Positions 31,181-39,001 of a stretch of 64,000 nucleotides of DNA are shown piece by piece. The position numbers were made by a program, and so were the translations under genes. The stretch is from the NCBI GenBank assembly GCA_965199105.1, contig CBDAQO010000002.1, positions 3,224,001 to 3,288,000 of the forward strand, in the 5' to 3' direction. Each line of letters starts with the position of its first letter. Positions within the stretch are counted from its first letter, which is position 1. The notes below the pieces were generated by a model that saw nothing but the letters and a program-made list of their open reading frames with translations, did not search any database and was not told where the DNA came from. Origin of the DNA: LMUY01 sp965199105 (GTDB lineage: Bacteria; Pseudomonadota; Alphaproteobacteria; Acetobacterales; Acetobacteraceae).

Positions 31181-31266
31181 CTCGTGATGGCGTTTCGCGA
31201 TTGTGTCCCCGCCGTATTCGCCGATAATCCGCCGCAAGGTCGCTAAAACCACGATAGGTCGTCGCC

Positions 31267-32118
31267 ATGGACACGCATGCACCCACCCTGCCCGTGACGA
31301 GTTCGGGCCTGAAGCAGCCCTACCACCTGGTGAACCCCAGCCCGTGGCCGCTGACCGGGGCGCTCGGCGCCGGGTTGACGGTCGTTGGCATCATCCATGC
31401 CGCCCATTTCGGCAGCTACCTATGGCTCGGCGTCGGCCTGGCGGTGGTGCTCGCCACCATGGTGCTGTGGTGGCTGGACGTGCTGAAGGAGAGCCGCACC
31501 CCCGGCCTGCACAGCCCGGTGGTGCGCCTGGGCCTGCGCTACGGCATGACGTTGTTCATCGCCAGCGAGGTCATGTTCTTCGTCGGCTTCTTCTGGGCCT
31601 TCTTCCACTTCGCCCTGTTCCCCGAGCACGTGCTGGACGCGACCGGCCCCGCCATCTGGCCGCCCGCCGGCATCCACACCTTCGACCCATTCAACCTGCC
31701 GCTGCTCAACACCATGATCCTGCTGCTGTCGGGCTGCACCGTCACCTGGGCGCACCACGCGCTGATCGAGAACGACCGCCGCAGCCTGATCATGGCACTC
31801 GGCATCACGCTGCTGCTCGGCATGTCGTTCACCGGCTTCCAGGTGTTGGAATACTCTGAAGCGCCGTTCAAGTTCGATGGCGGCGGCATCTACCCGGCGG
31901 TGTTCTTCCTCGCCACCGGCTTCCATGGCTTCCATGTCATCGTCGGTACCATCTTCCTCACCGTGTGCTGGTTCCGCTCCCGCGCCGGCCAGTTCACCCC
32001 GCAGCGGCATTTTGGTTTCGAGGCCGCCGCCTGGTACTGGCACTTCGTCGACGTGGTGTGGCTGTTCCTGTTCATTGCGGTCTACTGGTGGGGCAGCGGC
32101 GTCACCGTCGCGGAGTAG
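31267..32118 (+). CDS. coxC: Cytochrome c oxidase subunit III
   Basis: This 283-residue protein has seven membrane helices, as usual for subunit III. Conserved features are KQPYHLVNPSPWPLTGALGA at the N-terminus, ASEVMFFVGFFWAFFHFAL with the membrane glutamate, and the C-terminal FGFEAAAWYWHFVDVVWLFLF. Subunit III supports proton uptake and lipid binding in the aa3 oxidase. It starts 147 bp after ctaG, beyond a REP-like repeat. DUF983 follows within a few bases. Confidence 0.97.
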   Translation: MDTHAPTLPVTSSGLKQPYHLVNPSPWPLTGALGAGLTVVGIIHAAHFGSYLWLGVGLAVVLATMVLWWLDVLKESRTPGLHSPVVRLGLRYGMTLFIASEVMFFVGFFWAFFHFALFPEHVLDATGPAIWPPAGIHTFDPFNLPLLNTMILLLSGCTVTWAHHALIENDRRSLIMALGITLLLGMSFTGFQVLEYSEAPFKFDGGGIYPAVFFLATGFHGFHVIVGTIFLTVCWFRSRAGQFTPQRHFGFEAAAWYWHFVDVVWLFLFIAVYWWGSGVTVAE

Positions 32119-32119
32119 C

Positions 32120-32488
32120 ATGGCGGCAGGCTCGTCCTCGCGCAGCCTGCTCTGGCTGTCGCTGCACTGCCGCTGCCCGCGCTGCGGCGAGGCCAAGCTG
32201 TTCGACGGCGTCCTCACCGTGCGGGACCGCTGCCCGCTGTGTAACCTGAACCTCGCCGAGGCCGACACCGGAGACGGCGCCGCCGCATTCATCATCCTGA
32301 TCGAGAGCGCCATCCTGGTCGGCTTGGCGTTCTGGGTGGAGTTCCGCTTCAACCCGCCGCTCTGGGTGCACGTCGTGCTGTGGCCGGCGCTGGCCATCCC
32401 CGCCACCATCGCCATGATGCGCCCGATCAAGGCCTTCCTGGTCGCCCAGCAATACCGCAACCGCCCCAGCGAGATGGGCGCCGAGTGA
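32120..32488 (+). CDS. DUF983 family membrane protein
   Basis: This 122-residue protein starts one base after the coxC stop. An N-terminal zinc-ribbon-like region (CRCPRCG, KLFDGVL, then CPLCNL) gives the CxxC pairs typical of DUF983. Two membrane helices follow at about residues 55-75 and 80-100. The family is found near oxidase assembly genes in alphaproteobacteria, so a role in assembly is likely, but its function is unknown. Confidence 0.9.
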   Translation: MAAGSSSRSLLWLSLHCRCPRCGEAKLFDGVLTVRDRCPLCNLNLAEADTGDGAAAFIILIESAILVGLAFWVEFRFNPPLWVHVVLWPALAIPATIAMMRPIKAFLVAQQYRNRPSEMGAE

Positions 32489-32523
32489 CCCACCACACCC
32501 GCCACCCTACCCGCCCAAAAGCC

Positions 32524-32617
32524 CTCTTCCTCCGGGAGAGGGTTGGGTGAGGGGCAACCCCCTGGCATCATCCGCCGCGTTGGCCCCTCACCCCGACCCT
32601 CTCCCGGAGGCAGAGGG
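32524..32617. repeat. REP-like inverted repeat overlapping the SURF1 start
   Basis: The left arm 32532-32554 and right arm 32584-32607 are 23-24 nt complementary sequences differing by about one substitution or indel. The left arm contains CCGGGAGAGGG and the right arm CCCTCACCCCGACCCTCTCC. The GTG used by the SURF1 frame (32547) lies in the left arm. Confidence 0.75.
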
Positions 32618-33317
32618 AGAAGAAGGGGGAACGGCAGCAAGGCCGGGTCGGTGGGCCAGGCTGCTCGTCCCCGCCCTCATCACCGCGGTGCTGTTCGCCA
32701 TCCTGATCGGCCTCGCCGTGTGGCAACTTCAGCGCCTGGAGTGGAAGCGTGCCATCCTCGCCGCCATCGACCAGGCCGAAGCCGCCGCCGCCATCCCGCT
32801 GCCCGACCACCCCGTCCAGTTCACCAAGGTCCGCACCACCGGCCGCTTCATCCCCGGCCTGCAAGCCCGCTACGGCGCCGACGTGCGCGATACCCCGACC
32901 GGCCCCGTGCTCGGCTCCCGCGTCATCGAGCCGCTGGAGCGCCCGGGCCAGGCGCCGCTGCTGGTGGACCGCGGCTGGGCGCCCGACGGGCCGGTGGCCG
33001 AACCCGCCGGCCCGGTGAGCGTGGAGGGCTACATCCGCACCCCGGACCGCCCCGGCCTGTTCAGCGCCACCGACGACCCGGCCAAGCGCCTGTTCTACAC
33101 GCTCGACCCGGCGAAGATCGGCGCCGCCCTCGGCCTGCCCCGCGAAGCCCCGTTCACCCTGGTGGCCATGGGCCCGCCCGACGCCGCCACCAGCCCGGCC
33201 GCCGCCCTGCCCCGCCCGCCCAACGACCACCTGAACTACGCGCTTACCTGGTTCGGCCTGGCGTTGTCGCTGCTGGCCGTGTTCGCTGCCTACTGCCGCA
33301 AGGTCCTCACCCAATGA
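32547..33317 (+). CDS. SURF1 family cytochrome oxidase assembly protein
   Basis: SURF1 (Shy1) delivers heme a to subunit I. The frame gives 256 residues from GTG 32547. After the variable N-terminus, one membrane helix precedes WQLQRLEWKRAIL, and the family motif FIPGLQARYGADVR plus the second C-terminal helix (YALTWFGLALSLLAVFAAY) are present. The first 35 or so residues (HPDPLPEAEGEEGG region) are encoded by a REP-like repeat and contain no family signal. A TTG at 32580 is a further candidate start. The stop overlaps the M32 peptidase start. Confidence 0.88.
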   Translation: MRGNPLASSAALAPHPDPLPEAEGEEGGTAARPGRWARLLVPALITAVLFAILIGLAVWQLQRLEWKRAILAAIDQAEAAAAIPLPDHPVQFTKVRTTGRFIPGLQARYGADVRDTPTGPVLGSRVIEPLERPGQAPLLVDRGWAPDGPVAEPAGPVSVEGYIRTPDRPGLFSATDDPAKRLFYTLDPAKIGAALGLPREAPFTLVAMGPPDAATSPAAALPRPPNDHLNYALTWFGLALSLLAVFAAYCRKVLTQ

Positions 33318-34816
33318 ACGCCAACCCCACCCTCGCCGCCCAACGCCTGCGTGACCGCTTCACCCGCATCGCGACCGTTGGCGAGGCCGCCGGCATGCTC
33401 GGGTGGGACGCGGCGGCGATGATGCCCCAAGGCGGCGGCGCGGCCCGCGGCGACCAATTGGCCGTGCTCGCCGGGCTGTCGCACGAGATGTTGGTGGCCC
33501 CGGCCGTGGCCGACGACCTGGCCGAAGCCGAAACCACCCCGCCCGCCGACGCCTGGGAGGCCGCCAACCTGCGCCTCATGCGCCGCGCCTACACCCGCGC
33601 CACCGCCCTGCCCGGCGCCCTGGTGGAAGCCAGCGCCCGCGCCTGCTCCACCTGCGAGAAGGTGTGGCGCGAGGCCCGGCAAAGCTCGGACTTCGCCCTG
33701 GTCGCGCCGCATCTGGCAACCGTGGTGCAGCTCACCCGTGAAGCCGCCAGCGCGATGGCGCCCGTGCTCGGCCTCACCCCCTACGACGCGCTGATGGACG
33801 GCTACCAACCCGGCATCGGCGCGGCGGACGTGGCCCCGGTGTTCGCGCGCTACGGGGCGTTCCTGGCCGAAGCGCTGCCCCGCGCCGAGCAACTCCAGGC
33901 CGCCCGCCCGGCGCCAGCCCCGTTGCCCGGCCCGTTCCCCGCGGATGGGCAGGAAGCGCTGTGCCGCCGCCTGTCCGAGCGCGCCGGGCTCGAGTTCCAG
34001 CACGCCCGGCTAGACCGCTCCGCCCACCCGTTCTGCGGCGGCACCCCCACCGACATCCGCATCACCACCCGCTATGACGAGTCCGACTGCGCCAGCGCCA
34101 TCATGGGCGTGCTGCACGAAACCGGCCACGCGCTCTACGAACGCGGCCTGCCCGCCGCCTACGCCCGCCAGCCGGTGGGGGACGCAGCCGGCATGGCGGT
34201 GCACGAGAGCCAATCCCTGATCAACGAGATGCAGGCGTGCCGCTCGGACGCCTACCTCGGCTGGCTCGGCCCGCAACTGCTGGCGACCTTCGGCGGCGCG
34301 CCGGAGCCCTACGCCGGCGCCAACCTGGCCCGGCTATGGCGCCGGGTCAGCCGTGGCTTCATCCGGGTGGACGCGGACGAGATGACCTACCCCGCCCACG
34401 TCATCCTGCGCTTCCGCCTCGAGCAGGCCATGGTCGCCGGCGACCTGCTTGTGGCGGACCTGCCAGGCGCCTGGAACGAGGGCCTGCAGCAACTGCTCGG
34501 CATTACCCCGCCCGACGACGCAAGCGGCTGCCTGCAGGACATCCACTGGTACGACGGGGCGTTCGGCTACTTCCCGTCCTACACCCTGGGCGCCATGGCC
34601 GCCGCGCAACTGATGGCCGCCGCCCGCCGGGACGTGCCTGGCCTGGACGCCGCCTTGGCCGAAGGCCGCCACGCTCCCCTGCTCGCCTGGCTGCGCACCC
34701 ACGTGCACGCCCAAGGCAGCCGGCTGGGCTTCAACGACCTGCTGCAAGCCGCCACCGGCAAGCCGCTCGACCCGGCGGATTTCGAGGCGCACTTGACGGC
34801 GCGCTATCTCACATAA
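33314..34816 (+). CDS. M32 family carboxypeptidase (Taq type)
   Basis: This 500-residue zinc metallopeptidase removes C-terminal amino acids. ATG 33314 overlaps the SURF1 stop as ATGA. The HEXXH zinc site is HETGH at residues 268-272, with the HESQSLINE segment providing the third ligand. The DIRITTRYDE and IRVDADEMTYPAHVILRF motifs are family hallmarks. The frame is open far upstream in SURF1 but that is a shadow. It sits between oxidase assembly and threonine synthase genes, an unusual insertion in this syntenic block. Confidence 0.94.
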   Translation: MNANPTLAAQRLRDRFTRIATVGEAAGMLGWDAAAMMPQGGGAARGDQLAVLAGLSHEMLVAPAVADDLAEAETTPPADAWEAANLRLMRRAYTRATALPGALVEASARACSTCEKVWREARQSSDFALVAPHLATVVQLTREAASAMAPVLGLTPYDALMDGYQPGIGAADVAPVFARYGAFLAEALPRAEQLQAARPAPAPLPGPFPADGQEALCRRLSERAGLEFQHARLDRSAHPFCGGTPTDIRITTRYDESDCASAIMGVLHETGHALYERGLPAAYARQPVGDAAGMAVHESQSLINEMQACRSDAYLGWLGPQLLATFGGAPEPYAGANLARLWRRVSRGFIRVDADEMTYPAHVILRFRLEQAMVAGDLLVADLPGAWNEGLQQLLGITPPDDASGCLQDIHWYDGAFGYFPSYTLGAMAAAQLMAAARRDVPGLDAALAEGRHAPLLAWLRTHVHAQGSRLGFNDLLQAATGKPLDPADFEAHLTARYLT

Positions 34817-34897
34817 CGGGTACCGCTCGATGCCCCTGCAACAATCACGCAGGCGGAACGCTGACACCCCTGAAAAACAAGCTGGGAGCTGTCCGCA

Positions 34898-35056
34898 ATG
34901 TCAGGTCATCCACTGTTCTGGCTGCTGTTCGCCACGCTATTCATCGTAATCGTGTTCGCGGCCTGGAACGTGATCTCGACCCGGCGCCGCCACAAGCACG
35001 GCCCCGACGTCTCGGGCATCGGCGGGCGCAACGACCCGCTCTCGGGCGACAGCTAG
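34898..35056 (+). CDS. Small single-pass membrane protein, 52 aa
   Basis: This frame has GGGAG at 34884-34888 and ATG at 34898. The peptide starts MSGHPLFWLLFATLFIVIVF, a single membrane helix, then a basic stretch (TRRRHKHG) and a polar tail (GRNDPLSGDS). By the positive-inside rule the tail should be cytoplasmic. The family is not recognised. Its TAG stop is the first triplet of the TAGAGC repeat that follows. Confidence 0.6.
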   Translation: MSGHPLFWLLFATLFIVIVFAAWNVISTRRRHKHGPDVSGIGGRNDPLSGDS

Positions 35057-35160
35057 AGCAGATCCCGATCAGACGGAATCGTCTGATCGGGTGAAGATGC
35101 TCGCAAAACAGAGGGTTAGAGCGTGTGAAGTGAGCGGAAGCGAACGGAACATGCTCTAAC
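35054..35160. repeat. TAGAGC-type paired palindromic repeat between convergent genes
   Basis: Module one holds a perfect 12-bp inverted repeat, CCCGATCAGACG (35064-35075) and CGTCTGATCGGG (35080-35091), around GAAT, then ATGCTCGCAAAACA. Module two is bounded by GTTAGAGC (35115-35122) and GCTCTAAC (35153-35160). The TAG stops of both flanking genes lie in the outer ends. It may terminate both transcripts. Confidence 0.7.
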
Positions 35161-35830
35161 ACCCCGCGGGCCCAGCGAGGCGACCCTCACCAGGCTCGCC
35201 AAGCACCTTCGCAGCGCTGGCAAACCGCACCCCCAACCCCGCCAATCGCTGCCGCATCGCCGCAATGCCGCAGCCATCCCCCGGCATGTCGATGCCGCGG
35301 CAGGCATCCTCGACCACCACCACCTGGTAGCCCAGCCGTGTCGCATCCTCGGCGGACCAGCCGACGCAGAAATCCGTCGCCAACCCGGCCAGGAATACCC
35401 GCCGCACGCCCCGCGCCTGCAGCCAGCCGTGCAGGCCGGTCGGGCTGCGGTCGTTCTCGTGAAAGGCGGAGTAGCTGTCCACGCCGGGTCGCGTGCCCTT
35501 GCGCAGGATCAACTCCACCCGCCGCGTGTCCAGCCCGGGGTGCAGCGCTGCGGCGGCCGTGCCCTGGATGGCGTGGTCCGGCCACAGCGTCTGCGGGCCG
35601 TACGGCAGTTGCACCACCTCGAACGCCGCCCGGCCGGGATGCGCGCTGGCGAACGACAGGTGGCCCGGCGGGTGCCAATCCTGCGTGGCGAAGGCGTGCG
35701 GGACGGCGGCCAGCAGCCGATTGACCACCGGCACCACCGCGTCGCCATCCGCCACTGCCAGCTCGCCGCCCGGCATGAAGGTCGGCTGCACGTCGATCAC
35801 GCCCAGCATGTCGGTGTCGGTCAGGTCCAT
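35156..35830 (-). CDS. pncA: Nicotinamidase/isochorismatase family hydrolase (PncA-like)
   Basis: PncA converts nicotinamide to nicotinate in NAD salvage. The 224-residue protein starts near GVIDVQPTFMPGGELAV, where the catalytic Asp is present although the usual NDF is PTF. The metal ligands are in TQDWHPPGH, the catalytic lysine in LRKGTRPGVDSYSAF, and the nucleophilic cysteine in GLATDFCVGWSAEDA. These features favour nicotinamidase over isochorismatase. It is divergent from thrC with only 44 bp between, and its TAG stop lies in a repeat end. Confidence 0.88.
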   Translation of the reverse strand: MDLTDTDMLGVIDVQPTFMPGGELAVADGDAVVPVVNRLLAAVPHAFATQDWHPPGHLSFASAHPGRAAFEVVQLPYGPQTLWPDHAIQGTAAAALHPGLDTRRVELILRKGTRPGVDSYSAFHENDRSPTGLHGWLQARGVRRVFLAGLATDFCVGWSAEDATRLGYQVVVVEDACRGIDMPGDGCGIAAMRQRLAGLGVRFASAAKVLGEPGEGRLAGPAGC

Positions 35831-35874
35831 GGCTACCTCTCGCCTGCGCTCCGGTTCAGGCTTACTATGCTCTG

Positions 35875-37275
35875 ATGCGCTACGTCTCCACCCGCGGCCA
35901 GGCCCCCGCCCGAGACTTCGCCGGCGTGCTGCTGGCCGGGTTGGCGGAGGATGGCGGCCTGTTCGTGCCCGAAGCCTGGCCCACCCTCTCCCCCGCCGAC
36001 CAGCGCGCCCTGCGCGGCCAGCCCTACCCCGAGCTCGCCGCCCGCGTCATGCAGCCGTTCCTCGGCGACGCGGTGCCGTTCGCCACCCTGCAGGCGATCT
36101 GCCACGAGGCCTATGCCGGCTTTGCCCACCCCGCCATCACTCCCCTGGTGCAGCTCGACGCCAACCTGTGGTCGCTCGAGCTGTTCCACGGCCCCACGCT
36201 GGCCTTCAAGGATCTGGCCATGCAGGTGCTGGCCCGCCTGTTCGACCACGTGTTGGCCGAACGCGGCGAGCGCGTCACCATCGTGGGCGCCACCAGTGGG
36301 GACACCGGGTCGGCCGCCATCGAGGCCTGCCGCGGTCGCGCCACGGTGGACGTCGCCATCCTGCACCCGCGCGGCCGCACCAGCGAGGTGCAGCGCCGGC
36401 AAATGACCACGGTGCAGGCGCCCAACATCGCCAACATCGCGGTGGACGGCACGTTCGACGACTGCCAGGACCTAGTGAAGGCCATGTTCGCCGACGCGCC
36501 GTTCCGCCAGGCGCTGCGGCTGTCGGCGGTGAACTCGATCAACTGGGCGCGGATCGCGGCGCAAATCCCCTACTACGTGTTTGCCGCCCTGGCCCTCGGC
36601 GCGCCCGAGCGGGAGGTGGCGTTCAGCGTCCCCACCGGCAATTTCGGCAACGTGCTGGCCGCCTGGGCCGCGCGGCGCATGGGCCTGCCGATCGCCCGCT
36701 TGGTAGTCGCCAGCAACCGCAACGACATCCTGGCCCGCTTCCTCGATAGCAACGACATGCGCATGGCCCCGGTCGAGCCCAGCCTGTCGCCCTCGATGGA
36801 CATCCAGATCTCGTCCAACTTCGAGCGCCTGCTGTTCGAGCTGCTGAACCGCGACCCGGCGGCAACCGCCGCCACCATGGCCGCCTTCCGCACCACCGGG
36901 CGCATGCCGGTGCCGCCAGCCGCCTGGTCCCGCGCGCGCACCCTGCTGCACGGCTTCCGCCTGGACGACGACGGCACCCTGGACGAAATGCGCCGCCTGC
37001 ACGCCGAATGCGGCTACCTGGCCGACCCGCACACTGCCATCGGCGTCGCCGCCGCGCGCGCCCTGCCCTGCTCGCACGCCCCGATGGTCGCGGTCGCCAC
37101 CGCCCACGCCGCCAAGTTCCCCGACGCCACCGAGCGCGCCATCGGCCGCCGCCCACCGCTGCCAACCGCCCTGGCCGACCTATATGACCGCCCAGAACGC
37201 TTCACCACCGTCCCGAACAAGCTCGACGCGGTCGAGGCGCAAGTCCGGGCCTTCGCACACAGGAACGCTGCATGA
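35875..37275 (+). CDS. thrC: Threonine synthase
   Basis: This 466-residue PLP enzyme makes threonine from O-phosphohomoserine. It starts MRYVSTRGQAPARDFAGVLLAGLAEDGGLFVPE, the standard ThrC opening. The PLP lysine is Lys112 in GPTLAFKDLAMQ, and the phosphate loop is GATSGDTGSAAIEA. The SVPTGNFGNVLAAW segment is also conserved. The stop overlaps the M16 peptidase start as ATGA, an arrangement common next to oxidase genes in alphaproteobacteria. Confidence 0.97.
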   Translation: MRYVSTRGQAPARDFAGVLLAGLAEDGGLFVPEAWPTLSPADQRALRGQPYPELAARVMQPFLGDAVPFATLQAICHEAYAGFAHPAITPLVQLDANLWSLELFHGPTLAFKDLAMQVLARLFDHVLAERGERVTIVGATSGDTGSAAIEACRGRATVDVAILHPRGRTSEVQRRQMTTVQAPNIANIAVDGTFDDCQDLVKAMFADAPFRQALRLSAVNSINWARIAAQIPYYVFAALALGAPEREVAFSVPTGNFGNVLAAWAARRMGLPIARLVVASNRNDILARFLDSNDMRMAPVEPSLSPSMDIQISSNFERLLFELLNRDPAATAATMAAFRTTGRMPVPPAAWSRARTLLHGFRLDDDGTLDEMRRLHAECGYLADPHTAIGVAAARALPCSHAPMVAVATAHAAKFPDATERAIGRRPPLPTALADLYDRPERFTTVPNKLDAVEAQVRAFAHRNAA

Positions 37276-38531
37276 GCATCAACGTCACCCGCCTGCCCTC
37301 CGGCCTCACGGTGGTGACGGAGCAGATGGACCGGGTCGAAACCATCTCGCTCGGCGCCTACGTCGCCACCGGCACGCGTGATGAGACCGAGGCGGAGTGC
37401 GGCGCCAGCCACTTCCTCGAGCACATGGCCTTCAAGGGCACCGAGCGCCGGTCCGCCGCCGCCATCGCCGAGGCGGTGGAGGACGTCGGCGGCCACATCA
37501 ACGCCTACACCGCCCGCGAGCAGACCGCCTATTACGTGAAGCTGCTCAAGGAGGACCTCGCCCTCGGCGCCGACATCATCGGCGACATCCTCACCCACAG
37601 CAGCTTCGCGCCCGACGAGCTCGAGCGCGAACGCGGCGTGATCCTGCAGGAGATCGGCCAGGCCAACGACACGCCGGACGACATCGTGTTCGACCATTTC
37701 CAGGAAACCGCCTACCCCGACCAGCCGATGGGCCGCCCCACGCTGGGCCGCGAGGCCGGCATCCGCGCCATGGGCCGCGAGGTGCTGACCGGCTACATGC
37801 ACCGCCACTATGCCGCCGCCAACACCGTGGTGGCCGCCGCCGGTGCGCTGACGCATGAGCGCGTGGTGGACCTGGCGCAGCAGCATTTTGCCGACCTGCC
37901 CACCGGCCAGGCGCCTAAAGCCGCTCCCGCGTCCTACGGTGGCGGCGAGTTCCGCGAGGGCCGCGACCTCGACCAGGTGCACATCGTCCTGGGCTTCCCC
38001 GCGATGGCCTACACCGACCGCGACTTCTACCCGTCCATGCTGCTGTCCACCCTGCTCGGCGGCGGCATGTCCTCGCGGCTGTTCCAGGAAATCCGCGAGC
38101 GCCGCGGCCTGGTCTACTCGATCTACTCGTTTACCGCGCCCGCGTTGGATGGCGGCCTGTTCGGCATCTACGCCGGCACCGGCGAGGAGGAGGCGCGCGA
38201 GCTGGTGCCGGTCACGCTCGAGGAGCTGCGCCGGGTTCAGCTCGACGCCGGTGAGGAGGAGCTGCGCCGCGCCCGGGCCCAGGTGAAGGCCGGGTTGCTG
38301 ATGTCGCTCGAGTCGACCGGCAGCCGTTGCGAGCAGTTGGCCCGCCAGATGCAGGTCCACGGCCGCATCGTGCCCGTGGCCGAGACGGTGGCCAAGATCG
38401 AGGCCGTCACCCTGGCCGACATACGCCGCTGCGCCACCCGCATCTTCCGCGGCCGCCCCACCCTCGCCGCGATGGGCCCCACCGACCATGTGCCCCACCT
38501 GGTGGAGATCGCGGACCGGCTGGCGGCGTGA
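37272..38531 (+). CDS. M16 family zinc metallopeptidase (processing-peptidase-like)
   Basis: This 419-residue pitrilysin-type protease has the inverted zinc motif HFLEH at residues 47-51 and the downstream glutamate in the NAYTAREQTAYYVKLL region. The second half contains GGGMSSRLFQEIRERRGLVYSIYSF, the family's substrate-binding part. It resembles the beta subunit of the mitochondrial processing peptidase. It overlaps thrC by 4 nt. The reading frame continues open past its TGA into the next small ORF. Confidence 0.94.
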   Translation: MSINVTRLPSGLTVVTEQMDRVETISLGAYVATGTRDETEAECGASHFLEHMAFKGTERRSAAAIAEAVEDVGGHINAYTAREQTAYYVKLLKEDLALGADIIGDILTHSSFAPDELERERGVILQEIGQANDTPDDIVFDHFQETAYPDQPMGRPTLGREAGIRAMGREVLTGYMHRHYAAANTVVAAAGALTHERVVDLAQQHFADLPTGQAPKAAPASYGGGEFREGRDLDQVHIVLGFPAMAYTDRDFYPSMLLSTLLGGGMSSRLFQEIRERRGLVYSIYSFTAPALDGGLFGIYAGTGEEEARELVPVTLEELRRVQLDAGEEELRRARAQVKAGLLMSLESTGSRCEQLARQMQVHGRIVPVAETVAKIEAVTLADIRRCATRIFRGRPTLAAMGPTDHVPHLVEIADRLAA

Positions 38532-38618
38532 TTAGCAAACGAGCTTGAGCGGCTCGGAGACGGACGGCGAGCGCCTCCAGATGCTTTACTGGAGGGCGAT
38601 TGTGCAGTTGAAGGTCGA

Positions 38619-38867
38619 GTGCGCGTATTCAGACGCTATCAGGGCGCTCTTGAACGATGGATGATGCAGGGCGAATGGGAGGACATCTTCGCCGGCCGGA
38701 TCGACTTAGCGGCATTGCACAAGGTTTGGTTGCGGCTCTTGCAGCAAATGCACGACTTGAAGGCGAAGTATCTCCCGACCGGCCTTCCCAGGCGAAACGA
38801 TCTTTTCAGACTGGCAGAACAGGACGCCGCATCCCATTTCCGTGCAGTCCATGGGGTGGAGAGCTAG
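38619..38867 (+). CDS. Hypothetical protein, 82 aa
   Basis: A frame from GTG 38619 (AAGG just upstream) encodes 82 residues rich in charged and aromatic amino acids, beginning MRVFRRYQGALERWMMQGEW and containing LAALHKVWLRLLQQMHDLKAKYL. No membrane helix or signal peptide is seen and no family is recognised. The same frame is open back to the M16 stop at 38531. Codon use is less GC-biased than in its neighbours. The next ORF starts 2 bp after its stop. Confidence 0.45.
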   Translation: MRVFRRYQGALERWMMQGEWEDIFAGRIDLAALHKVWLRLLQQMHDLKAKYLPTGLPRRNDLFRLAEQDAASHFRAVHGVES

Positions 38868-38869
38868 CC

Positions 38870-39001
38870 ATGAAGCAAACAGTCACCAAAGACGGCGCGG
38901 TGCCAACCACAACACTCAACATCCCTATGCCGCCGGGTGCCAAGCCACCGCCTCCTGCCCCCAGCCAAGCCGACACGAAGAAGTCGTCTAGCGGCGAATG
39001 A
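38870..39001 (+). CDS. Small proline-rich protein, 43 aa
   Basis: GGAGAG at 38858-38863 lies 6 nt before the ATG, and the stop overlaps the pmbA start as ATGA. The peptide begins MKQTVTKDGAVPTTTLNIPM and continues with a Pro-rich stretch (PPGAKPPPPAPSQ) and a KKSSSGE tail. It is likely unstructured. The coupling suggests co-translation with pmbA. The function is unknown. Confidence 0.5.
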   Translation: MKQTVTKDGAVPTTTLNIPMPPGAKPPPPAPSQADTKKSSSGE

